NCBI GenBank assembly: GCA_013180625.2 | Contig: SNVD02010585.1 | Coordinates: 372,001 to 436,000 of the forward strand | Source: Boswellia sacra | Lineage: Eukaryota; Streptophyta; Magnoliopsida; Sapindales; Burseraceae | Length of the DNA stretch: 64,000 nt | Reading direction: 5' to 3' | Part shown: piece after piece, positions 36,853 to 46,878 of the stretch | How the letters are laid out: each line of letters begins with the position of its first letter | How positions within the stretch are numbered: position 1 is the first letter of the stretch | Made by a program: the position numbers and the translations under genes | Notes under the pieces: model-generated | What the model saw: the letters and a program-made list of their open reading frames with translations, nothing else | The model's database searches: none | Told to the model about the DNA's origin: nothing

Positions 36853-37665
36853 ATGGCAGCCAAATTCAAGATAGAGAAGTTCGATGGAAACAACTTTGGG
36901 GTATGAAAAATTAAAATAAAGGCTATCTTGAGAAAAGAAAATTGCCTTGAAGCAATCGATGGAAGACCGGAAAATATGCAAGATGAAAAGAAATGGGAGA
37001 AGATAGATGGTGATGCGATGGCAAGTCTACATCTAGCAGTTGCAGATGAACTGCTGTCAAGTATTCAAGAATTAAACTTAGCAAAGGAGATTTGGGATAC
37101 TTTGACAAGCTTGTATGAAGCCAAATCTCTACACAACAAAATTTTATTGAAAAGGAAGCTGTACACTCTTCGTATGTCAGAAACCACTCCGGTAACTGAA
37201 CATATCAACACTTTGAAGACGTTAGTCTCTCAGCTCTCAACCACGGAGCATAACATAGAAGAGAAGTAACGTGCTGAGCTTCTATTTCAGAGTTTACCTG
37301 ATTCATATGACAATCTCATCATCAACTTGGCAAATGGTTCAATGAAATCATCTCTAGTCTTTAATAATGTTGCGGCTACTGTCTTAGAAGAAGAAAGTAG
37401 ACGTAAAAATAAGGAAGACATAATAATGACTTCTCAACGTGCAGAGGCTTTATCCTCCAACAGAGGGAGATCAAGGGAACGTGGTTCTAGTGGGAGTCAC
37501 AATCAGAACAGGGGAAAGTCTAAAGGAATCAAGTTTATTAAATGCTACCATTGTGGAAAGCAAGGGCACGTGAAAAACGAGTGTTGGCATCTTAAGAAGA
37601 ATGGAGAGGGAAACAGCAAAGGAAAAGAATCTGAGTCGTCAGGATCTCAGGGTTGTGTAGCTTGA
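36853..37665 (+). pseudogene. Copia gag with zinc knuckle, two stops
   Basis: The ATG at 36853 opens MAAKFKIEKFDGNNFG. TGA at 36904-36906 sits where gag proteins have Trp. The frame resumes (LHLAVADELLSSIQEL, TSLYEAKSLHNKILLKRKLY), meets TAA at 37267-37269, then continues to a basic tail and a CCHC knuckle (CYHCGKQGHVKNEC) before TGA at 37663. All three parts are in one frame, so only substitutions broke it. Confidence 0.85.
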
Positions 37666-37678
37666 GAATGGCGAAATC

Positions 37679-38218
37679 TTGTGTAGCGAGGCAACAATAG
37701 TTGTGGAAGGCAGAAAAAAGTTTACTGATATATGGTTAATTGATTCAGCAGTAGCATGGCATATGACTTCTAGAAGAGATTGGTTCTATCAATATAAGCC
37801 TATCTCAGAAGGGTCTGTGTACATGGGTGATGATCATGCCTTAAAAATCGCTGGTATTGGAACCATCAAAGTAAAAATGTTTGATGGTACGATTCGTACT
37901 ATCCAGGATGTACGACATGTGATTGGCTTGAAGAAAAATTTGCTATCGATGGGACAGTTGGATGACCTCGGATGTGAGTTCCATACGAAAAATGGGACTA
38001 TGAAGGTTGTCAGAGGTGCACTTGTAGTGATGAAGGCAGAAAAGATTGCTGCTAACCTATACATGCTCCATGGAGAAACGGTTCAGGAGGCAGAAACAGC
38101 GGTTGCTAGTTTTGGAGAAGAATTATCTATGATATGGCATCGAAGACTTGGCCATATGTCCGAAAAGGGTTTGAGATTCTCTCTGATCGAAAACTACTTC
38201 CTGGAATCAAAACTGTAA
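37679..38218 (+). pseudogene. Copia protease, altered active site
   Basis: Reads LIDSAVAWHMTSRRDWF where copia proteases have Asp-Ser-Gly-Ala. The Gly after the catalytic Asp-Ser is Ala here. Downstream is the integrase zinc region (IWHRRLGHMSEKGL). The frame differs from gag by one base and shifts again near 38170-38200 before integrase. Confidence 0.8.
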
Positions 38219-38307
38219 GTTTACCATTCTGTGAGCATTGTGTTATTAGCAAGTAGAGTAGACTAAGTTTTAGCAGATCTATTGCTAGGAGTAAAAACAT
38301 TCTAGAC

Positions 38308-40746
38308 TTGATTCATTCTGATGTTTGGGAATCACCGGTTACGTCCCTAGGAGGAGCAAACTACTTTGTATTGTTTGTGGATGATTATTCTAGGAGATGT
38401 ATGGTATATGTCATCAAGAAAAAGTCAGATGTATTTCCTGTATTTAAAGCCTTCAAAGCACAGGTGGAACTTGAATTCGGAAAAAGGATCAAGTGTTTGA
38501 GGACAGATAATGGGAGAGAATTCTGCAACAAGGAATTTGACACATTTTGCAGTAAAGAAGGTGTGAAACAGCAGAAGACAGTTGCTTACACACCACAACA
38601 AAATGGAGTGGCAGAGCGGACGAATAGAACTCTCGCAGAAAGAATGAGAGCATTACTAAAGACTGCGGGTCTACCCAAGACATTTTGGGCAGAAGCAGCC
38701 ACTACAGCCTGTTACTTGATAAATAGGTCTCCATCAACAGCAATTGAGATGAAGACACCTATGGAGATGTGGACTGGTAAGCCAACTGATTATTCCTCCC
38801 TTCATATTTTTGGATGTCCTGCTTATGTGATGTATCATGACCAAGAAAGAACGAAGCTGGATCCAAAATCCAGGAAATGTATCTTCTTGGGATATGCTGA
38901 TGGAGTAAAGGGGTATCGCCTATGGGATCCTACTGCCCATAAGATTATCATCAGCAGGGATGTTGTCTTTGTAGAAGACATGTTTAAATGTGAAGAAAGT
39001 GATAGCACGAAGAAAAATGTTGAGACTGTATCAGTACAAGAAGAAACAGTTTCTTCTGAAACAGTACCAGAACACGATGATCAAGAACCAGTTGAGTCTG
39101 AAGCACCTGAAGTTCGTCGATCAACTCGAGAACCTTCTTGGCACTCAGAATATGTGATGGTGAGCAATGTTGCATACTGTCTCGTAACAGAAGATGGGGA
39201 GCCTTCCACCTTTCAGGAGGCTATAAAAAGTTCAGATGCATCTCTATGGATGACAGCAATGCATGAAGAGATGGAAGCTTTAGACAAAAATAAGACATGG
39301 GATCTTGTGCCACTACCACATGGAAGAAAAGCCATCGGAAACAAATGGGTCTACAAGATCAAACGTGATGGGAATGATCAAGTGGAGCGGTATCGTGCTA
39401 TACAGGTGGTCAAAGGATATGCTTAGAAAGAAGGAGTTGATTTCAACGAGATATTCTCTCCTGTGGTAAGACTTACAACAATTCGAGCAGTCTTGGCTAT
39501 GTGTGCTACTTTTGACTCACACTTAGAGCAGTTAGATGTAAAAACTACGTTTCTTCATGGAGAACTTGAAGAAGAAATTTATATGCTCCAACCGAAAGGT
39601 TTTGTTAAAGAAGGAAAAGAGAACATGGTTTGCAAGTTGACGAAATCTCTGTACGGCTTAAAACAGGCGCCAAGGTGTTGGTACAAGAGATTTGATTCAT
39701 TCATCATCAGCCTTGGGTACAACAGACTCAGTTCAGATCATTGTACTTATTACAAGAGGTTTAAGGAAGACTTTATCATTTTGCTGTTGTACGTGGACGA
39801 TATGTTGGTAACAGGCACTAACAAAGATCAGGTCCAAGAATTAAAGGCACAATTGGCTAGGGGATTTGAAATGAAGGATTTAGGACCGGCAAACAAGATT
39901 CTAGGGATGCAAATTCATCGAGACAGAAAAAACAGGAAGATTTGGCTATCTCAAAAGAACTACTCGAAGAAAATCTTGCGCCGCTTCAACATGCAAGATT
40001 GTAAGCCAATTTCTACCCCATTTCCTCTTAATCATAAATTATCCTCAAGTATGAGTCCTAGCAATGAAGCGGAGAGGATGAAAATGTCTCGAGTACCGTA
40101 TATATCAGCAGTAGGGAGCCTAATGTATGCTATGATTTGTACAAGACCAGATATTGCACAAGCAATAGGAGTGGTCAGTAGATTCATGGCTAATCCGGGG
40201 AGAGAGCATTAGAATTCTGTTAAGAGGATCTTTAGATACATCAAAGGAACCTCTGATGCTGCACTATGCTATGGGGGATCAGAGTTCAATGTCAATGGCT
40301 ATGTTGATTCAGATTTTGCAGGAGATATTGACAAAAGGAAGTCCACTACAGGCTATGTGTTTACACTTGCAGGAGGTGCTGTTAGCTGGGTATCTAAACT
40401 TCAAACTATTGTGGCTCTATCTACAACAGAAGCAGAGTATATGGCAACTACACAAGCTTACAAGGAAGCTGTTTGGATCAAAAGGTTATTGGAGGAACTC
40501 GGGCACAAACAAGAGAAGATTTCTTTATTTTGTGACAGTCAGAGTGCCTTACATATTACAAAGAATCCAGCCTTTCATTCAAGAACGAAGCACATAGGAG
40601 TTCAATATCATTATGTACGAGAAGATGGAATAGTGGATATGCAGAAAATCCACACGAAGGACAACATAACAGATGCATTGATCAAACCAATCAATGCTAA
40701 CAAGTTCATCTGGTATAGAATGTCTTATGGCCTGCTAGAGACGTGA
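38308..40746 (+). pseudogene. Copia integrase, RT and RNase H, two stops
   Basis: One frame throughout. Integrase DDE core: Asp in HSDVWESP, Asp in CLRTDNGREF, Glu in QQNGVAERTNRT. RT: NKWVYKIKRDGNDQ, TAG at 39424-39426, then TFLHGELEEEIYM, YGLKQAPRCWYKR and the catalytic YVDD near 39790. TAG at 40210-40212 precedes the tether (SVKRIFRYIKGTSDAA). RNase H: YVDSDFAGDIDKRKSTTGY, LSTTEAEYMATTQAYKEAVW, SRTKHIGVQYHYVRE. The stop at 40744 ends the natural frame. The domain order (integrase before RT) confirms copia. Confidence 0.9.
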
Positions 40747-40798
40747 GCAGCATGTATAGAGACAAGACTGAAAGGAAAAATGCCTTCAAGTGGGAGAA

Positions 40799-41218
40799 TG
40801 TGAAGTGGGTGAAGGCATTTTTGCCTTTCACCCAATCCCACATCGGTGGGAAACAAAATCTAAGTGGGGAGGCTAGGCTATATAATAAAGCCTCCTCCTC
40901 CCCTTACACTTGTACCAAGCTTATGTATTAAGCTTTTCTCTTCTTCCTCTCTTGTAATCTCCTCCATTCTAATTGTGAGAGAGATTGTAATATTTTTCTT
41001 CATAGTGAAATATTTTCGGTCTTGTTCCGTAGAGGTTTCCCTCAAATTGAGGGTTTTACCATGTTAAATATTTGTGTCTTTATTTTCTTTATTGCCTTTA
41101 ATTTATTTACTATGGTAAGACTGAGCTGCCCAAGTTGTCTATTTTATTTATTGTGGAAGGCAGTGCCATCCAAATTGTTATATCTAATATAAGAATTTGT
41201 TTCCTATCTTTTATTTGA
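40799..41218 (+). repeat. 3' LTR of the Tork-like copia element, truncated
   Basis: It aligns with 35616-36035 of the 5' LTR from TGTGAAGTGGG to ttttatttga, then similarity stops. The last ~30 bp, including the CA terminus, are absent. A purine-rich tract (about 40788-40798) precedes it. Confidence 0.85.
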
Positions 41219-44200
41219 ATATAAAAATAAGAAAAACAACTTTTAAACATCATGCCTTCTGTTGGCAAAGTTCCTATGGGCTTGGAAAAAAAATTGCTTT
41301 CTACATCCTTTTACACATTTATGTTTGCAATTACTTTTACTTCATGCATATTTTGGAGTTTCTTATGGCACATCCTGTGCAATATTTTTTTGTCATGGAT
41401 TTATTAATTTGGTATTCCAGTATTCTTGTTGGTCGATTTTTGCAGGAAACCAACTATGTTCCAATTACGAGAGGCAATAGAGTGGTGCTCATGATCAACG
41501 GGTAAGTCAATAAAATTCTTCTGTGCTTTGGATCGATATTTACTTTATTATGTAATTGGAACTCTAGATGTCAATTAGGCCAGCAGGATTACCAACTTTA
41601 ACTATAAGTTAGGCCAGAAAGAGATCAGGAAGAGAATTCTTTAAAAAATTTGGGTTTAAATTTGAATTGATCAGTTTTTGTATAATACTGCTGGGCTTCA
41701 TTACTAGCCTTCGATAATCTGCTATGTGGCCAATAACGTGCACTTTAGTTCATTTAGTTTTACTAGTTATATACCTATTTCTAATCTTAATTAAGATTCC
41801 TAGTGTGTTGGCCAAGAGAATAGAAAGAGTGACGAGGGATTTTTGTCGAAAGCAACAGTGCTCATCTTTCTCATTGGAGCAAGGTTTCATGGGCCAAAGG
41901 AAATGTAGGGCTAGGGATTTTTAATGTGGAGAAAGGTATAAGACCGTACTAGCTAAATCACTTTGGGAATCAACTCAAGCAACTTATGCCGGTAGAACAG
42001 TAGTCTAGGGTTGTTCCTTTTTTTTTTTTTTTTTGGATAACATTATATCGTCTTCATATAATAATCTAGTATGAATAAAAATATAGTTAGTCATGGCTTT
42101 TGATTATGCTTCTTATACTTTTAAGGAAATTTTCATATGTCAGATTGTCCACTTCGTCTACCACACTTCCATATTATCGATTTTTATTTTTATTTTGTAT
42201 CCCAGAATCATCAAATAACTCTTGTTCATGAGGAAATATTTCAGTATAAATTCTTCTTAAGATTTCACTATAAATTCTTCTTTTACCTGCAGCTTGGTGT
42301 GCCACCCCTGCTATGGAGCTGATGATTGCTGCAGGAAAAGCAGTCCCTAAATTGCAACTGGAGCATGGATCAGCTGTTGATAGAGTGTATACAGGATCAT
42401 TCATGACTTCTCTTTACATGGCAGGTCTATTTATTTCGTTTCTGCAAACAACGTTCTGTTTAATTAATAATATAAAGAAATCTCAGTGCCTTTTTGGTTT
42501 CAGGATTTTTCAATTTCTATCGTGAAGGCAGATCAATCAATTCTGCAACGTCTTGATGCTGCAACCAAGGCTTCCTACTGGCCTGTTGGTATTGATGGTC
42601 TGTGATGTATTACAATATTGCATTCTTTGTTTCATGCCTGAAATAGCCAGTGGCATTAGTATCACAAAATTTATGATCTTTAGATATAGTAGTGAATTAC
42701 TGAAATAGTTATATTTTATTTTATTTTTTATTTTGTGCCTTCGACCTCAGGATTCATATATTTGCAGGTAATCATCGCCCTGCCATGATTCCTGTTCCAA
42801 TGCCACGTTTTTGCTCAACAAAGAATGTGGAGGTTAGTTTCTAGATATTATTTGGGACTTTAAATGGTTGACCATGGAGACATAATAGTGTTATATGAGA
42901 AAAGTTGGCTACTCACGGGCTACCTTCACGTATGTTGATATTTTCATGCCATTTCAATTGTGTGACAATGTTACAAGTTAGTATCAATCCACAAAATTGA
43001 TTAGCAAACATGAGAAATAATTTCTTGTAGCTTAGTTTTGCGGTAAAGCGTCATCTTTGGTCAAAAGTTTCTTTTCTTCTAAAATAGATGCGGATCTATA
43101 AAATGTTAATTCAGCATTGATCTTTCTTATGTGAAATTTGGAGTAGAGTATGTCTATATTTTATTCTAATTAACAATGTGAACATAGGCAATTACTGTTG
43201 ACTCCTATAATATTTAATTGCCACTAAAAGAGTAACAAAAAATGCTTTTTACTTCATATTTCGTATCAGAGTAACTGCCTGTTCGCTTTTAACTAGTTAT
43301 CAAGCGGCCACTACAGCTATTTCAACAAGGCCGAATTTTCGAGGTTGCTATTGAAGAAGCAGTAAATGCAGTGATCAAATTGACGGACAGTTTAAATGAA
43401 TGGGATAGCAAAGTTGGTGATGGTGTCTGTGGATCAACAGTGAGTTCGATGTCCAAACTCCTCCCTTCCTTTTTTTTTTTTTTAAAATTAATCTTCATTT
43501 CTTGCTTGATAATGTTTTGCATTTCAAGTCATTGTATCTGGTTTTGCGGATGTCTAGAGGGGTGACCGCAATTCTGGAGGACATGAAGAAGTAGTAAGTT
43601 TTTCATTCCCTGTTGCTTAAGAGTCTTTAAATCTGCTTTACTGGTGAAATTATCTTGTCACAGTTGAGATCCATGCTAATCATTTGGAAAATCTCTTTTT
43701 CATTTTTATCCTTTTTTCTTATTATGTTGTTGTGTGTACTCTATGCCCACGGTTCTATAAGAGATTATGTCATCTATACAGTTGTGGTCTAGAATCTCTC
43801 AGTTTGTCATGTCAGTTTCTTATTTAACCGCCTCTTTCATAAAACTCTCTTCTCACATGCTTGACAAGGATCTAAAGTTGTGTTATGCTGGTTGTTCTGC
43901 ATTGAAGATGGCTAATAGCCAGTGAGAATCTTGAAGATAAACGAATGGAAGAGTAGTACTCCTGCCAAATCAAATTGCTTTTACTTATTTTACTGGTGGA
44001 TCTTTGACCACAACAGCGAGATAGAAGATGGTGATGCAATTATTTTTAGCTGGAAATGATGAAAAAGCTACGTTGGAGTCAGTTTTTTTGCTTTTAGATG
44101 GTTCAGATTCGTTGTTGAATGTGTGTTTTCCCATCATTAGCATTCATGCCAAAATATCGTTGATAGCTGTTGCTCTTCATCAAGGAGCTCCAGCTTATGG

Positions 44201-44702
44201 GCCATTGTGTTGTGTAGCACGCACTAAGCCAGGCGTCTCTAGTTATCCCCTTTACCAAGTGGTACTTTAGGTTCTGTTAGGCAGTTGTTAGCATGATAAA
44301 GTTTTAAGTGCAAAAACTTTAGTTTTTTTGCCTTGGATATAGCAGCTGTTTCATATAATTTTCCTGGTATTCTAAATTTTCTTATTTCAAAATTACATAG
44401 TTGCTAGGCAACCGTGGCTAACAATTCTTGGAATTCAGGGGCTGAAGCATCTGAAACTGCAATTGCTGCTGTCAGTAAATATGGTGGAGCTACTGCTGGA
44501 TACCGCATAATGTTAGATGCTCTGATTCCAGCAGCAGTTCTTCAGGAGGTCAATTAATGTTTACCATAAACTATCCTTTGTTTTGTAGCTGATTTAATAT
44601 CTTATTTTGTCGTCACATTATGTAATGCAAACAGAGGTTAAATGCTGGGGTTGATCCTTCCACTGCCTTTGTTCTATCGTCTGAATCAGCGATGGCTGGA
44701 GC

Positions 44703-45178
44703 CAGGGACGGAGCCAGAAATTATTTTTAGAGGGGGCAAAATTAAATAATAATAAAAGAAAATAAATTAATATAAATAAAATATAATTATAAATTTAGAA
44801 AGTTTATAATATTTTTAATTAATATTATTTGAGGTATAAATTAATATTTATCATATCAGTTTTAAGATCTAATTACAAGAGAAATGATAAAATAAAGTAA
44901 TTAATAATATAATTAAATAAAATTTTAAATTTATTAATTCAAAAGAATCTTATCTTTTTAAAAATAAAAATAATAGAGATAAAACAAATTAATGAGTGAT
45001 GATGGATAAAATATTAAAAAAATTGTTTGATAAATAAGTTATAAATAGAAATATATATATATATTTATAATAATATATATTTTTAATAATTGAAAAAAAT
45101 AATAATATTTTAATTTTTTTTTTCTTTTGTTCAGGAGGGGCAATTACCTCTACTGGGCCTATACTGACTCCGCCCCTG
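44703..45178. mobile_element. hAT MITE in a DAK exon, 476 bp
   Basis: Termini CAGGGACGGAGCCAG (left) and CAGGGGCGGAGTCAG (right complement) are flanked by a perfect 8 bp duplication, gctggagc, at 44695-44702 and 45179-45186. The interior is AT-rich and non-coding. Removing the element and one duplication restores the exon frame across the join. The relic copy near 32320 shows the corresponding empty site. Confidence 0.9.
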
Positions 45179-45493
45179 GCTGGAGCTGAATCAACCAAAC
45201 GCATGCAGGCACAGATGATATTCTTAACCCACGTGTACATGACTGTAGTTACATTTGGCAACTTTCCACATTGATAGAATTATCCCTATGAGCTATTAAG
45301 GCAATGGCGTTTAGCACTTTCATTATTAAAATATTCGATGTTGTTGAAGTTTAAACTCTTAAAAGAAAATTTTATGTATTTTTCAAAATCTGACTAATAG
45401 CTGACTCAGGCTGGCCGCTCAGCCTACATATCCGGGGAGATCCTTGCATCAGTTCTGGACCCACATGTGAAGGAAAAGTATCGGCCTTCGTAA

Positions 45494-46001
45494 TGAATTG
45501 ATATGTGCAAATGCCTCCTCCGGAATTTGTGCCCCTTTTTGGCTACAGATTTAACCCGATGCAATGAATTTTTGTTGCTACTAGAGATTTAATTAACCTA
45601 GTAAGTAGGCTATACGCTAATGCGTTTTGTTGCGTAAAGCTAAGAAAGCGATTTTTTCTTTTCTATTTTTTTACTTTATACGTGTCTTGAAATTTGTTGG
45701 AGAAATTTAACGTTTAAAGTTTCTTTAAAATCTTCAAAATATTTGGTAGTTGCTGTTGCATAATCTTCCATAATCTATTACTCATATGTTACTGATATTC
45801 AACATATTCACCGTCGTAGTACCAAAAATAATAAAAAAATATTAATATTCAATACTTATATCATAAGGTGTAATAATTAAACTAATTAAATAAGCGAAAA
45901 AGAGAAGGCCATCGGAGTGCGACTATCTTTGGCCTTTTGGCATGGGCAATTCGGCTTGTCTCGTGACAATGTCACCGTCAAAATGTTTGTAACATTTTTT
46001 T
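45494..46001. other. Spacer between DAK pseudogene and large MULE
   Basis: 3' flank of the DAK pseudogene, AT-rich, no gene recognised. It ends in the T-run at 45995-46001 that abuts the MULE. Confidence 0.5.
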
Positions 46002-46439
46002 GAAAAAATTAAAAAAATAGATAAAATTAGGGGCCTTTAGTGAAATTTAGACATATTCTAAAATATTTTTATGTCATAGACACTTTCTTCATAAAATGAC
46101 AAATCATTGTTGAAAAAAAAGAAGCATCGTCACTCCTTCCTCCACTGTCTGAAACACTCTTCAACATCTTGCTTTCATTTCATCTCATTGTTTAATCTTA
46201 AAGTTGAAGTTGAGCAACAAGATAAGACAAACTCTCCGTAGTCACTCTCTAAATAGCACAAGAATGTTGAAATAGGTTGTAATGTTTTCATTATTTCTTG
46301 TTTTCATAGCTATTAACCACATTATGTAGCTTAAAATAGGGATATGTATGTGAACTAAGCTTAGAGCTAGCTCGTTTTTTGTTAAAATTTGCTGAAAATT
46401 ATAAATCGTAGAGCAAATCTGGTATCGCAGTCAACGGGA

Positions 46440-46650
46440 AAGAAGAAACGATTTGTTGAGTGACATCACTCGATATGTCAGATATATAAGACCGACTCTT
46501 GACATGTCGAGGGGTCATGTCAAGTGTCAAGGGATTGTGTCGAGTCTACGGTTGAGTGTTGAGTTAGTGCGTCGAGTGGAGTGTCGACTGCGTCAATTAT
46601 CGGATGTGTATTTAGTCGAGTTTTATGTCGAGCGTTTGGGCAGAATTGTT
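46440..46650. repeat. Left subterminal GTCGAG motif cluster
   Basis: Repeated short words such as catgtcgaggg, tgtgtcgagtc, gtgcgtcgagtg and gagtgtcgactg occur within 200 bp inside the left terminus. A like cluster (gacactcgacac, tgtcgagtgttgg, tgtcgagtctcg) lies near the right terminus at 57000-57560. Confidence 0.55.
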
Positions 46651-46878
46651 GTTTTTGTGAACTATTTAAGCAATTTCGTAATGATTTGTTGTCCATGGAC
46701 CTTATATGATATGCCTCTATCATGCAGGATATGAAAACTTTACCCATACTAATTCTATACAATGGTTCTTAGATTATGCAAGAGAATGGTGATTATTTGT
46801 ACACTGGTGGGAGGGCCAAGCTATTAATAATTTGTAGGTGCTATCTATAATGAGTTAGTTGACTGTATTAGTACTGAA

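Larger units (their letters stand above)
35616..41218 (+). mobile_element. Ty1/copia retrotransposon (Tork/Tnt1-like), inside a DAK intron
   Basis: The 5' LTR is 35616-36065 and the 3' LTR 40799-41218. Between them lie primer site, gag, protease, integrase, RT, RNase H and a purine-rich tract. The element begins 5 bp after the exon end at 35610 (exon|gtatg|TGTGAAG). The 3' LTR stops about 30 bp short of its full length, so the right target duplication is lost, probably by a flanking deletion. The coding region is near full length but carries several stops and two frame changes. It cannot make a complete polyprotein. Confidence 0.9.
34663..45493 (+). pseudogene. Dihydroxyacetone kinase (DAK/DhaK-DhaL) pseudogene split by two transposons
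   Basis: Exon remnants: 34663-34757 ([16 protein letters not shown]), 34860-34949 (IVIVGDDCAWPPPRG), 35231-35268, 35527-35610 (QPADMVVSHVLK), 41446-41501 (ETNYVPITRGNRVV), 42293-42424, 42504-42597, 42768-42832, 43305-43439 (LNEWDSKVGDGVCGST), about 43558-43593, 44439-44548, 44635-44702 joined to 45187-45214, and 45410-45493 (stop 45491). Intact enzymes phosphorylate dihydroxyacetone; DhaK binds substrate, DhaL binds ATP-Mg. Missing: the N-terminal exon(s), the exons after GDIF and after LVHK, and the exon after MKK. The DGDCG Mg-binding motif reads DGVCG (Val at 43425-43427). The donor after 45214 is AT, not GT. A copia element fills one intron and a hAT MITE one exon. Confidence 0.85.

Noticed and set aside
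46002..46002. Exact target duplication of the large MULE
   Set aside because: Both borders abut T-runs; a seven-T match is not distinctive enough to define a 9 bp duplication.
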